Assembly (NCBI GenBank): GCA_903822425.1
Contig: CAIJOY010000044.1
Coordinates: forward strand, 17,083 to 81,082
Source: an uncultured Actinomycetes bacterium
GTDB taxonomy: Bacteria; Actinomycetota; Actinomycetes; Nanopelagicales; Nanopelagicaceae
Reading direction: 5' to 3'
DNA: 64,000 nucleotides
This document shows, in pieces, positions 20,228-30,052 of this stretch; the first letter of the stretch is position 1, and each line of letters begins with the position of its first letter. The notes below the pieces were generated by a model. That model was not told where the DNA came from. It did no database searches and saw nothing but the letters and a program-made list of their open reading frames with translations. A program made the position numbers and the translations under genes.

Positions 20228-21067
20228 ATGGCTATCTTGTTTGCGATTTTCTCCAGCTTGCTCTGGGGGAGCGCTGATTTTCAAGGTGGGCGCTTGGCGA
20301 AATCTCATCCGGCAATCGCTGTGGCTGGTGCATCACAAGCAATGGGACTTGCCTGTGGAGTAATTCTGGTGAGTTTCACTGGTGCATGGAGAGTTCCTGG
20401 TTTCGGTTTACATGGTTATATCTTTTCTGGAATTCTTGCAGGGCTTGCTGGTTATGGCGGACTCATCTGTTTATATGCAGGGTTGGCAACAGGCAAGATG
20501 GGAGTTGTCTCACCAATAAGTTCGTTAAGTTCGGTAATACCCGTAACGATCGCACTCGTTGGTGGAGAAATTCTTTCTGGTTTGCAAGGTTTAGGTATTG
20601 CAACGGCCGTATTAGGTGCTTTCTGTGCAAGTGGGCCTGAACTTTCTCGAGGCATTTCTATGCGGCCCGTTGTGTTAGCCACCGGAGCCGCCCTCGGATT
20701 TGGCACTGCCTTGACTTTTATGGCTCGTGGCTCCGTAACCAGCGCCGTGATGACCATGGTTACCATGCGTATGACGACTTTCTTGGTTTCGGGAATCATC
20801 GCACTCAAAGTAGGAAATCTCGGAGGATTTGCTCGCAAAGATTTATCAATGTTGCTTTTTATTGGTGCTGCTGATTTTTTCGCGAACGTTCTTGTGGGAG
20901 TTGCATCAAAGATTGGCCCGGTATCTGTCGTGATGGTCCTTGGCTCTCTTTTCCCAATTATGACTGCAGTTTTAGCGTTTAAAATTCTTCATGAACGTCT
21001 ACATCCTGTGCAATATGTAGGGATTGTTTTAGCAATTGGTGGAGTTGCCCTTCTATCGGTTAGCTAA
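20228..21067 (+). CDS. EamA/DMT-superfamily transporter
   Basis: MAILFAIFSSLLWGSADFQGGR..., 10-TM DMT pattern. Confidence 0.87.
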   Translation: MAILFAIFSSLLWGSADFQGGRLAKSHPAIAVAGASQAMGLACGVILVSFTGAWRVPGFGLHGYIFSGILAGLAGYGGLICLYAGLATGKMGVVSPISSLSSVIPVTIALVGGEILSGLQGLGIATAVLGAFCASGPELSRGISMRPVVLATGAALGFGTALTFMARGSVTSAVMTMVTMRMTTFLVSGIIALKVGNLGGFARKDLSMLLFIGAADFFANVLVGVASKIGPVSVVMVLGSLFPIMTAVLAFKILHERLHPVQYVGIVLAIGGVALLSVS

Positions 21068-21071
21068 AGCA

Positions 21072-21560
21072 TTATCTGCATTCATAGAAGATGGTGTCAG
21101 ATTCGCTACTTTTTTCGATGTGTGAAAAGTGGCTGAGCAACTGTTCTAATTGCACGAGATTTTCACCACCCACTACTTCGGTGACACTGAGAGATAACTC
21201 ATCGATGAGACCTTGAGTGAGAAGTTCAGAGATGAAGGCAATGCCACCCTCAACAGCAATAGTGCTACCAAATTCGCTCCGGGCTTTTTCGATTGCTTCA
21301 GAAGGATGCATATTCCACCAATGTGCGCGTGGATTTGTGAGCAATAAATCAGGTGAAGTATGTGAAACAATAATGAGATCGACGGGTGTTTTTGCATATC
21401 GTTCATGTCTTGCCGTATTACCGCCAATAACGATGCAGTCTGCATTTCGGCGCTGAGACAGGAAACGCACTCGATCCTCAGGAGAGGAAATTGCCTCTGA
21501 TGTAGCGCCTTTGGTGGTTGAACCATCGGCGCCAAGAACGAGTGATGCTCTAACAGCCAT
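21072..21560 (-). CDS. RibD C-terminal-like (dihydrofolate-reductase-type) reductase
   Basis: RASLVLGADGSTTKG, RRNADCIVIGGNTARHERY and VEGGI motifs of the RibD reductase family. Confidence 0.8.
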   Translation of the reverse strand: MAVRASLVLGADGSTTKGATSEAISSPEDRVRFLSQRRNADCIVIGGNTARHERYAKTPVDLIIVSHTSPDLLLTNPRAHWWNMHPSEAIEKARSEFGSTIAVEGGIAFISELLTQGLIDELSLSVTEVVGGENLVQLEQLLSHFSHIEKSSESDTIFYECR

Positions 21561-21691
21561 GAGGCAAAGATAGCGATAGCAGTTGCTGCGCCCACAGCCT
21601 GCGGCGTAAAAGCGTGAATTGGAGCCAATTCACAGGCTTTAAGCGTGTAGATAGGTTGAGTCTCAGGGTCCACCCCCGTTAGCCTTTCGAA

Positions 21692-22711
21692 ATGAATTCG
21701 CGCACAAAAATTGCCTGGGTGCTGAGCATGGGCGCTTTCCTAGCCCCGTTAGCCCTTTCCCAACCCATGGCACATGCTGCGCAGACTTTGGAAGATGTAC
21801 AAATCAGAGTTCAAGTGTTGCAAGAAGATGCTGCCGCAGCAGCTGAAGGGGCACAAAGTGCGAAAGTAGAATTGGTGCAACTCAACAGAACTCTCACTGG
21901 AATCAAACAAGAAGCCGCTGTTCAAGGGCAAACCGTTGAAACGTTGCGTAAATCTTTGGGTGCTATCGCTTTGGAACAATACAGATCCGGTGGGATGAGT
22001 CAGAGCTTGGAGCTTCTTTTCTCATCAGACCCTACTTTGTACTTGTCGGCTGCTGGCTCTTTGGAAGCGTTAACTCGTGGTAAATCCCTTCAGCTGCGCA
22101 AATTTTCTGCGGCTCAGCAGCGACTGAATGCAACCACAATGACGGTAAATGACAAAGTGGCTCAAGTGGCCGCAACGCAAGCGCGTTTGAGCACTCAGCT
22201 GGCGCAAGCCCAAGCAAAATTGAAAGAAGCTGAGGTTCTTCTTGCAAAACTCAAAAAAGCTGATCGCGAAAGATTAGCAAAATTGGCACTTGCTAGAGAA
22301 AATGCTGATCAAAAATCTTCTTTAGCACTTGCCAAAAAGGCCAGTGGGATTTCCGGCCGTGCAGGAATTGCACTTAAATTTGCTCTCAAACAAATTGGAG
22401 ATATTTACGTCTTTGGTGGGGCCGGAATGACGTATTGGGACTGTTCGGGATTAACGATGCGTGCACTGCAAGCAACGGGAATTTCCTTGCCACACTCGGC
22501 TGCCGCTCAGGCGCATTATGGAAAGTATGTGGCACTGAATGCTCTTAAAGCAGGGGACCTTGTCTTTTTTGGTTCGCCAATTTCGCATGTGGGTATTTAC
22601 ATGGGCAACCATCGAATGGTGCATGCCCCACATACTGGGGCACGGGTAAAAGTTGTTGCCTTTGGTTCAAGTTTGGGCTCTAAAAGATTAGTCGCAGCAA
22701 GACGATTCTAG
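21692..22711 (+). CDS. Secreted NlpC/P60-family peptidoglycan hydrolase (coiled-coil plus NlpC/P60)
   Basis: Signal peptide, Ala-rich coiled coil, C-terminal YWDCSGLTMRAL...SHVGIYMGNHRMVHAP catalytic Cys/His motifs. Confidence 0.92.
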   Translation: MNSRTKIAWVLSMGAFLAPLALSQPMAHAAQTLEDVQIRVQVLQEDAAAAAEGAQSAKVELVQLNRTLTGIKQEAAVQGQTVETLRKSLGAIALEQYRSGGMSQSLELLFSSDPTLYLSAAGSLEALTRGKSLQLRKFSAAQQRLNATTMTVNDKVAQVAATQARLSTQLAQAQAKLKEAEVLLAKLKKADRERLAKLALARENADQKSSLALAKKASGISGRAGIALKFALKQIGDIYVFGGAGMTYWDCSGLTMRALQATGISLPHSAAAQAHYGKYVALNALKAGDLVFFGSPISHVGIYMGNHRMVHAPHTGARVKVVAFGSSLGSKRLVAARRF

Positions 22712-23851
22712 ATGGAGAAAATCCTTTTCGTCACAAATGATTTTGGCCCGCGGGCTGGTGGCATAGAAACTTTGCTTATTGGTTTTATCGAGCATCTGCC
22801 AAAGAACCGCGTCGTTGTTTACACCTCCAGCCAAGGAGATACCTCTGATTACGATGCGCAATGGATGAAAAATTTCGGAGTTCGAGTTGTCCGCGACAAG
22901 GCAAAAATTCTCCTACCGACCCCACGAGTGGCACGCGCTGTGGCGCATTTAGCCCAATCATGTGGCGCAACCGTTGCTTGTTTTGGCACAGCCGCCCCGC
23001 TAGGAATTCTGGCCAAAACATTACGAAAAGCCGGAGTTAAAAGGATTGTGGCATTGACGATGGGCCATGAAGTCTGGTGGGTGAAAGTGCCGCCATTTTC
23101 GTGGGCTATCCGATATATCGGTAATTCGGTCGACGCGCTTACTTATCTGGCTGATTTCACCCGTGTAGCAATCTCTCAAGGCTTATCCAAGCAAGCAGCT
23201 GATGCAATGGTAAAGATTGCTCCGGGGATCGACACAGCGCACTTCAATACAGATGTAGATTCCAAAAAATTACGCGCAGAGTTAACCCTTACTGACAAAG
23301 CAGTAATTGTTTCTGTTGGACGCCTTGTTCATCGCAAAGGCCAAGATAAGTTGGTGGCTGCCTTGCCACAGATTCTTGCCGCAATTCCTAATGCTCACCT
23401 GCTGCTGGTGGGACAGGGCCCGCATCGCGAGCAATTGGAATCAATCGCTGCTAAGTGCGAGGTTACGGATTCAATTACTTTTGCTGGTCGTGTCCCTTAT
23501 GAACGATTGCCAGAATATATTCGCGTAGGCGATATTTTTGCAATGCCTTCGCGAGATCGTCTTTTTGGCCTAGAAGTTGAAGGTTTAGGAATCGTTTATC
23601 TTGAAGCAAGCGCGTGTGGACTGCCAGTTGTTGTTGGCAATTCTGGTGGCGCACCCGATGCGCTTGTTCCAAATATTACTGGAATTTTAGTAGACGGTAC
23701 CAACATTGATGAAATAGCACAGGCGTGTATCGCACTTCTTGCAGATCTTGATCGTGCTGCTGCCATGGGAGCAGCGGGCAAGCAGTGGATACACGATGCA
23801 TGGTCTTGGTCGTACTGGTCTGGTGAATTTGAGAGAGTCTTGCAAATCTAA
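22712..23851 (+). CDS. GT4 glycosyltransferase, PimB-like
   Basis: TNDFGPRAGGIETLL, VGRLVHRKGQDKLV, FGLEVEGLGIVYLEASACGLPVV motifs. Confidence 0.87.
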   Translation: MEKILFVTNDFGPRAGGIETLLIGFIEHLPKNRVVVYTSSQGDTSDYDAQWMKNFGVRVVRDKAKILLPTPRVARAVAHLAQSCGATVACFGTAAPLGILAKTLRKAGVKRIVALTMGHEVWWVKVPPFSWAIRYIGNSVDALTYLADFTRVAISQGLSKQAADAMVKIAPGIDTAHFNTDVDSKKLRAELTLTDKAVIVSVGRLVHRKGQDKLVAALPQILAAIPNAHLLLVGQGPHREQLESIAAKCEVTDSITFAGRVPYERLPEYIRVGDIFAMPSRDRLFGLEVEGLGIVYLEASACGLPVVVGNSGGAPDALVPNITGILVDGTNIDEIAQACIALLADLDRAAAMGAAGKQWIHDAWSWSYWSGEFERVLQI

Positions 23852-24471
23852 ATAATGAGTGAATGTTTTATGGCAACAACTACTGCTTCAGTGCGCTTGG
23901 AAACACGGAGCTTTCTGTAAATCGCAGATAAATGTGTCTTGACCGTGGCCTCTGAAATAAAGAGCTCACGAGCTATTTGCGATGCATTAAATCCTGTAGG
24001 CAGAAGTGAAAGTACTTGCATTTCACGCGCGGTTAGTCCGAAACCTACTTTCTTTCTTGAAATTGCGGCACTTAACCCACGTGCTATAAAACTAGCTGGT
24101 GAGATAAAAGAGTGCGATAGAGCGGCAATCACTTCAGTCAGTGGGGCGCTTTTTAGAACGTAGGCACTTGCACCGGCTTGCAAACAGGCAAGTAAATGCG
24201 CATCATCATCACTCAGAGTCAAGACGACGATTGCAATCGTTGAGGAAATCCCACGAGCCCAAGTGATAATTTCGAGACCACTGCCATCGGGCAAATTCAG
24301 GTCGACAATGATTGCTGTGGGACTTTTATGAGCGATTTGTGCGAAAGCCTCACTCTTGGATGCGGCTTCACCCACGACGTTAAATCCGGCGTTGCTGAGG
24401 GCGCTGGAGAGCCCCGCACGGACAACTTGGTGGTCATCAACAATGAGGACAGAAATTTTGGAGTTATCCAT
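23848..24471 (-). CDS. NarL/FixJ-type response regulator (REC plus LuxR HTH)
   Basis: VLIVDDHQVVRAGL, IIVDLNLPDGSGLE, C-terminal LTAREMQVLSLLPTGFNASQIARELFISEATVKTHLSAIYRKL. Confidence 0.95.
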   Translation of the reverse strand: MDNSKISVLIVDDHQVVRAGLSSALSNAGFNVVGEAASKSEAFAQIAHKSPTAIIVDLNLPDGSGLEIITWARGISSTIAIVVLTLSDDDAHLLACLQAGASAYVLKSAPLTEVIAALSHSFISPASFIARGLSAAISRKKVGFGLTAREMQVLSLLPTGFNASQIARELFISEATVKTHLSAIYRKLRVSKRTEAVVVAIKHSLII

Positions 24472-25051
24472 GACGCGGGATCTGAATAATTATAGATGTG
24501 CCCATGGAATCAGAATTCATGGCAAAAGCTGCCCCTAGATTTGTGCAACGCTCTTGAATCCCGAGTATTCCATAACGAGATCGTACGGATTGAGCACCAC
24601 CTACACCGTCATCGCTCATGGAGAGAAAAAGGGAATCGTTCTTCTCCCAAATGTGCAATTTTACATGCGATGCTGCTGAGTGCTCGACAGTATTTCTTAA
24701 TAGTTCGCCAACAATTTTTAAAAGCTGATACTGCACCTCTGGTAAAAGAGGCGTGAGATTTTCCGCAAGATCTAGATCAACCAGATAGCCCTCACACAAC
24801 TCACTGACCAGGATTTTAATGTGAACAGATAATTTTGAGGATTCGGATTGACGCAGTTGAAAAATTTCTGCACGTACTTTTTCGATGAGTTCCGTAATGT
24901 TAAACCTCAGCGTACGAAGTTGAATGCGTGTCGTTATCGGGGTATCGGGGGCAGATAAAATCAGGTCAAGGCTGTAGCCCACACCGACAAGATCTTGAGC
25001 TATTCCATCGTGTAGCTCTTGTGCGACTTGGATGCGCTCAGAGCTCGTCAT
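24464..25051 (-). CDS. Sensor-less histidine kinase (HisKA_3 plus HATPase)
   Basis: H-box QELHDGIAQDLVGVGYSLDL; N-box ELLRNTVEHSAA; MSDDGVGG; overlaps the RR gene. Confidence 0.9.
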   Translation of the reverse strand: MTSSERIQVAQELHDGIAQDLVGVGYSLDLILSAPDTPITTRIQLRTLRFNITELIEKVRAEIFQLRQSESSKLSVHIKILVSELCEGYLVDLDLAENLTPLLPEVQYQLLKIVGELLRNTVEHSAASHVKLHIWEKNDSLFLSMSDDGVGGAQSVRSRYGILGIQERCTNLGAAFAMNSDSMGTSIIIQIPRHG

Positions 25052-25060
25052 TTCCTCGCT

Positions 25061-26848
25061 CTAGTTGTAGAGCGCCTCAATCTCTGCTGCAAATTCTTTA
25101 GCTACTACATGCCTCTTGATTGAAAGTTTTGCAGTGAGCTGGCCACCGGCAATTGACCAATCAGTTGGCAAGATGCTGAATTTACGAATCGATTCTGCTT
25201 TGCTGACCGCCTTGTTGGCTTCATCAACGCCAGTCTGGATGACTGCTAGCAAATCTGGATCATTGGTGAGTTGGGCAATTGTTGCTCCGTCTTTCTTATT
25301 AATGGCAATCCAAGATTTGAGTGCATCACCATCGACGGTAACAAGAGCTGCGATAAAGGGTTTGTTATCTCCAACCACCATGCATTGGCTCACTAGTGGA
25401 TGTGCTCGCAGGCGATCCTCCAAAACTGCTGGCGCAACATTTTTACCACCAGATGTAACTATTAATTCTTTTTTGCGGCCAACGATGTAAAGGAAACCTT
25501 CATCATCAATTCGGCCCAAATCCCCAGACTTAAACCAACGATCATCTGTAAATACTTCCGTATTGGCCGCGTCGTTTTGCCAGTACCCACGCATCACGAT
25601 CGGTCCTTTGATAAGGACTTCGCCATCATCGGCAATTTTTACCGATGTACCAGGGATTGGGCGGCCGACAGATCCCACTCGATGATCAGTGGTGAGGTTG
25701 AGAGTGGCGCCAGCAGTAGTTTCTGTTAATCCGTAGCCTTCAAGAATTCGTACTCCAGCACCTCTGTAAAAGTGCCCTAAGCGCTCACCTAGGGGAGCGC
25801 CACCAGAAATAGCTGCCTCAACTCTTCCGCCCATCCCCGTGCGAATTTTAGAAAATACTAATTTATCAAAAAGGGCATGTTTGATTTTAAGGATGAGAGG
25901 AATGCGAGATTTATCCATAGCTTGGCTGTATGCAATCGCCACTGCTGCAGCTTTCCTAAAGATCTCACCTTTTCCGCCGGCTTCTGCACGGGCTTCGGCA
26001 CCGTTGTAAATTTTTTCAAATATTCGTGGAACAGCCAAGACGAAAGTAGGTTTAAAGGACGCTAAGTCAACTGGCAAGCGACCTGCCGGGTCAGAACAAT
26101 GAGCCATGTGTAAACCGGCATGTATCGCACCAATTTGAACCATGCGACCAAAGACATGAGCGACGGGGAGAAATAGAAGGGTAGATCCACCAGGTTTTAG
26201 GAAAAGATCACTTGCACCTTGAACCACATTCCCGCACTCGGATAAGAAGTTTCCATGAGTTAATTGCACTCCTTTTGGCTTTCCTGTTGTTCCAGAAGTG
26301 TAAATAAGTGTTGCCAATGTGTCTGGCAGCAGCGAGTTTCTGCGGCGATCAATCTCATCATCGGAAATGTGTGCACCAGTGGTTGCCAAGACATGGAGCA
26401 CATCTTCGGTCATGGTCCAGACATGCTTAGTTGTTGTAGGCAATATAGGTGTTGCAAGATCACGGTGTGCTGGAGTTTCAACGACAAGACCTACCGCACC
26501 TGAATCACTTAAAATCCACTGCACCTGTTCGGCTGATGAAGTGTCGTAAATCGGGACGACACAGCCGCCAGCAAACCAGATAGCAAAGTCCAAAATGGTC
26601 CATTCATACCGAGTACGCGCCATGATTGCTACGCGATCGCCCATTTGAATTCCGGCAGCAATCAATCCTTTTGCGCTAGCACGAACTTCAGATTCAAACT
26701 CTCGAGCCGTAACGGATTGCCATCCATCACCCAGAGGACGAGAAAGCATGATGCGTTCTGGTTCAAACCATGCTCTCTCCGTGATCAAGTTCGTGAGATT
26801 TCCGGCAGTTGCCGCTGGAACAAGGGCAGGTATGGTCACTTCGTTCAT
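25061..26848 (-). CDS. Long-chain fatty-acid--CoA ligase (FadD15-like AMP-binding)
   Basis: LIYTSGTTGKPKGVQLTH, EGYGLTETTAG, SGDLGRIDDEGFLYIVGRKKELI. Confidence 0.94.
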   Translation of the reverse strand: MNEVTIPALVPAATAGNLTNLITERAWFEPERIMLSRPLGDGWQSVTAREFESEVRASAKGLIAAGIQMGDRVAIMARTRYEWTILDFAIWFAGGCVVPIYDTSSAEQVQWILSDSGAVGLVVETPAHRDLATPILPTTTKHVWTMTEDVLHVLATTGAHISDDEIDRRRNSLLPDTLATLIYTSGTTGKPKGVQLTHGNFLSECGNVVQGASDLFLKPGGSTLLFLPVAHVFGRMVQIGAIHAGLHMAHCSDPAGRLPVDLASFKPTFVLAVPRIFEKIYNGAEARAEAGGKGEIFRKAAAVAIAYSQAMDKSRIPLILKIKHALFDKLVFSKIRTGMGGRVEAAISGGAPLGERLGHFYRGAGVRILEGYGLTETTAGATLNLTTDHRVGSVGRPIPGTSVKIADDGEVLIKGPIVMRGYWQNDAANTEVFTDDRWFKSGDLGRIDDEGFLYIVGRKKELIVTSGGKNVAPAVLEDRLRAHPLVSQCMVVGDNKPFIAALVTVDGDALKSWIAINKKDGATIAQLTNDPDLLAVIQTGVDEANKAVSKAESIRKFSILPTDWSIAGGQLTAKLSIKRHVVAKEFAAEIEALYN

Positions 26849-26902
26849 GGAGCTAACGCTAGCGCGTGTTCTGCGTAAAGGGGAAGGGGGTAACCTTTCT
26901 CC

Positions 26903-27340
26903 ATGAGCGAAATTTCCAGCGGCAGTATTTCAATCGAGGCATCCCCGGCCCACATACAGAGCATCCTGTTTGACATTGCCAGTTACCCAACGTGGTCAAG
27001 TGCCATCAAGAAGGTTGAAATTCTTAGCACCGATGGTGACGGACGTGTAACTTCGGCGAAACTTTCCATCGATGCCGGAGCGATGAAGGACAGAGTCATC
27101 TTAGATTATGACTGGAGTAACGCCCCTGGCCGCTTGGAGTTTTCACTTTCCGATGCGGATTTGTTAACTGAGATGGATGGTGCCTATGTCATTGCACCTG
27201 ATGGTGATGACTCAACTGATGTTACCTACGAATTAACAGTCGCCTTATCGATGCCAGTACCAGCGATAATGCGCAAAAAAACCGAACAAGCAACAATTGA
27301 TTTAGCACTGAAACAATTGAAGGCTTTCGCGGAAAAGTAA
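26903..27340 (+). CDS. SRPBCC (polyketide cyclase/START-like) protein
   Basis: IEASPAHIQSILFDIASYPTWSSAIKKVEIL START-like pattern. Confidence 0.82.
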   Translation: MSEISSGSISIEASPAHIQSILFDIASYPTWSSAIKKVEILSTDGDGRVTSAKLSIDAGAMKDRVILDYDWSNAPGRLEFSLSDADLLTEMDGAYVIAPDGDDSTDVTYELTVALSMPVPAIMRKKTEQATIDLALKQLKAFAEK

Positions 27341-28285
27341 ATGTCTTTTTCCATTGGAGTAGATGTTGGCGGCACCAAAGTATTAGGTGGCGTTGTTGAT
27401 GAATCTGGAAATATTCTCGCCCGAGCTCGGCGTGATACTCCTCGCGAAGGTGGCAAATTTCTGACTCAAGCGATTGCAGATGTGGCACGCGATCTCATGA
27501 GTCAATGGGATGTTTCCACGGTAGGAATTTCAGCTGCGGGATTTGTCTCCTCTGATCGTAAAACAATGTTGGGAACACCAAACATCTCGGGTTGGAACGG
27601 CGTTGACCTAGATCATGAATTAGGAGCATTGATTGGATTGCCGGTAGTGATCGAAAACGATGCTAATGCTGCTGCCTGGGGTGAAGCGCGCTATGGGGCT
27701 GGACGAAATGAAACGCAATTAATGTTACTGACCATTGGTACCGGCTTAGGCGGCGGGATCGTTGTTGATGGGAAGCTTCACCGTGGCGGCTTTGGTGTGG
27801 CCGCAGAGTTTGGACATATGAGGGTTGTTCCTGATGGTCATGTGTGTGGTTGTGGCGCACGAGGTTGTTTTGAGCAATATGCATCAGGAAGTGCACTCCT
27901 GCGCCACGCTCGAGAAGCTGCTGCGGCTGCACCAGAGGCAGCCGGGCATCTGCTTTCACTCGGTGATGGGAGCGTTGCCGGTATTACAGGTCAACACATT
28001 ACTGATGCTGCGCGCGCTGGTGATGAAATCGCACTACAAGCATTTAGTACAACTGCTTATTGGTTAGGGGCGGGTATCGCTTCTCTGTCAGTGTTGCTAG
28101 ATCCAACGTGCGTGGTGATAGGTGGCGGTGTTATTGATGCAGGCGAAATTCTTTTAACGCCAACTCGTCACTCGATGGAGGAGCACATGGCATTTCGCGG
28201 CAAGCACCCATCACCAAAAATTGTGGCGGCGCAGCTAGGCAATGAATCAGGCTTGGTCGGTGTTGCCGACTTAGCTCGGAGGTAG
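27341..28285 (+). CDS. ROK-family glucokinase
   Basis: IGVDVGGTKVLGGVVDESG; ENDANAAAWGEARYGAG; EFGHMRVVPDGHVCGCGARGCFEQYASG zinc motif. Confidence 0.94.
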   Translation: MSFSIGVDVGGTKVLGGVVDESGNILARARRDTPREGGKFLTQAIADVARDLMSQWDVSTVGISAAGFVSSDRKTMLGTPNISGWNGVDLDHELGALIGLPVVIENDANAAAWGEARYGAGRNETQLMLLTIGTGLGGGIVVDGKLHRGGFGVAAEFGHMRVVPDGHVCGCGARGCFEQYASGSALLRHAREAAAAAPEAAGHLLSLGDGSVAGITGQHITDAARAGDEIALQAFSTTAYWLGAGIASLSVLLDPTCVVIGGGVIDAGEILLTPTRHSMEEHMAFRGKHPSPKIVAAQLGNESGLVGVADLARR

Positions 28286-28292
28286 AAAAGAA

Positions 28293-29273
28293 TTAAAGAA
28301 TCGCACCGTCATCATCGGTGGGGAAATCTCGTAAGCGGTAGAGAAATGCAGCTAAGCCGCCAAAGAAAGTAAGCACTCCAGGCCAAGGTTCAATTCCAAA
28401 AGGATTGAAATGCGTCGCTGCCGAAACGATGGCATAAATTGGACCGGCAACCATTGCAATAATCGCATTTCTCTTTGCGCCATCACTTATAGGCGCTAGT
28501 GCGGGATTAGGTCGCTCAAAGTGATCATCAGGATCCAGGCGGTCGAGTTCATCTAGGTAAGTACTCGGTGAGGACTGGTCAAGTGAAAGTCCAGCGACTA
28601 TTGATTGAAATTCGGCATCAATTAAATCGCTGTCATCCTCATTTTCAATCTCACTGAGCCAGACCCCACTAGAGATCTCGTTAATGAATGCCATCGATTC
28701 CTCAAGCAGTAAAGGTGCATCATGTTCATCTTGTTGTGTGTGAAACGAACTTTCTAAGATTATTTCACGGATGAAGGCTGAAGAGACTTCATCGGCTATA
28801 TATGTTGAATCATCTTGGTACTGAATTCCAACTTGCTCGGCATATAGCAACAGCATCGGCTGCTCAATCAGGTAGAGATCTTTTTCGATATCCGCCCAAC
28901 GCTTAGACAAGCGCAAATTCGGCGGCAACATTGGTTCGACAAGAATGAGACCTTCAATTTCTTGTCCGAAACTTTCTGCTAAGCGCAGCGCTAATGATGC
29001 ACCGATTGCGTATCCAAAAATAAAAACTTTAGAGCACCGAGATTTCAGAAGATGTAATTCATCCACACAAATATCGAAAGTTTCTTCCCATTGCGACTTT
29101 CCGATCTTGCGCCAATCATCGGCAAGGGATGTATTCGAGGGAGAAATCACTGTTTGCCCCGCCGCATGAAGAGCATGAGCCCAGCTCTGCGATTGTGGGA
29201 ATTGATTGAGAAGCAGGACCCCGACGTCCCCTCCAAATAACTCAATACGATCTGGAATTGGGATCTGCGTCAC
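28293..29273 (-). CDS. Degenerate alpha/beta-hydrolase-like domain fused to C-terminal two-TM domain
   Basis: FGYAIGASLALRLAE replaces the GxSxG nucleophile elbow; HDAPLLLEESMAFI retained; TM helices at the C-terminus. Confidence 0.7.
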   Translation of the reverse strand: MTQIPIPDRIELFGGDVGVLLLNQFPQSQSWAHALHAAGQTVISPSNTSLADDWRKIGKSQWEETFDICVDELHLLKSRCSKVFIFGYAIGASLALRLAESFGQEIEGLILVEPMLPPNLRLSKRWADIEKDLYLIEQPMLLLYAEQVGIQYQDDSTYIADEVSSAFIREIILESSFHTQQDEHDAPLLLEESMAFINEISSGVWLSEIENEDDSDLIDAEFQSIVAGLSLDQSSPSTYLDELDRLDPDDHFERPNPALAPISDGAKRNAIIAMVAGPIYAIVSAATHFNPFGIEPWPGVLTFFGGLAAFLYRLRDFPTDDDGAIL

Positions 29274-29368
29274 CCTCCTATACTGGCGTAAATGTAGAGT
29301 GTCATAAAGTCGGTGAAGGCACTAAATTGGGGCACTCGCGAATGTAAGGGTTGTCGGAAGGGGAGTCA

Positions 29369-30052
29369 ATGGAGAACGTGCCATACGGCTTGCTTCGCGC
29401 TTTCCTCACGCCGTTTTTGATGCTTTTGTTTCGCCCAAAAGTAAAAGGTTTGCGCAATGTTCCCATCAATGGTCCAGTGATCATCGCCTCCAACCATCTT
29501 TCCTTTAGCGATTCTATTTTTATGCCCTTAGTAGTTCCTAGAAAAGTTACTTTCCTGGCTAAGAGTGAATATTTCACTTCACCTGGACCCAAGGGTCTGC
29601 TCAAGAAACTCACTTTTATTGCCCTCGGGCAAGTTCCGGTAGATCGTTCCGGTGGACGTCGAAGCGAAGCTGCTTTGATAACCGGTCTGAGCGTTCTCGC
29701 TGAAGGAAATTGTTTAGGAATCTACCCCGAAGGAACTCGCTCGCCCGATGGACGTCTGTATAAGGGGCGCACCGGAATTGCTCGATTAGCAATCGAATCT
29801 GGTGCACCAATTATCCCTGTAGCAATGTTTAATACCGAGAAAATTCAACCCACTGGGAAACTACTTCCAAAAATTATGCGTGTGAAAATGGTTTTTGGGG
29901 AGCCAATCTACATAAAAGGCGATCCCACCGATTTACAGGTATTGCGCAATGAAACTGACTCTTTGATGCGCATACTTCAAGGGTTATCTGGCCAAGAGTA
30001 CGTCGATATTTATGCTACAAAAGCTAAAGCTGACAAAAAAGAGGAAGACTAA
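29369..30052 (+). CDS. 1-acyl-sn-glycerol-3-phosphate acyltransferase (PlsC-like)
   Basis: ASNHLSFSDSIFMP (NHxxxxD) and YPEGTRSPDGRLYKGRTG; good SD before ATG 29369. Confidence 0.93.
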   Translation: MENVPYGLLRAFLTPFLMLLFRPKVKGLRNVPINGPVIIASNHLSFSDSIFMPLVVPRKVTFLAKSEYFTSPGPKGLLKKLTFIALGQVPVDRSGGRRSEAALITGLSVLAEGNCLGIYPEGTRSPDGRLYKGRTGIARLAIESGAPIIPVAMFNTEKIQPTGKLLPKIMRVKMVFGEPIYIKGDPTDLQVLRNETDSLMRILQGLSGQEYVDIYATKAKADKKEED

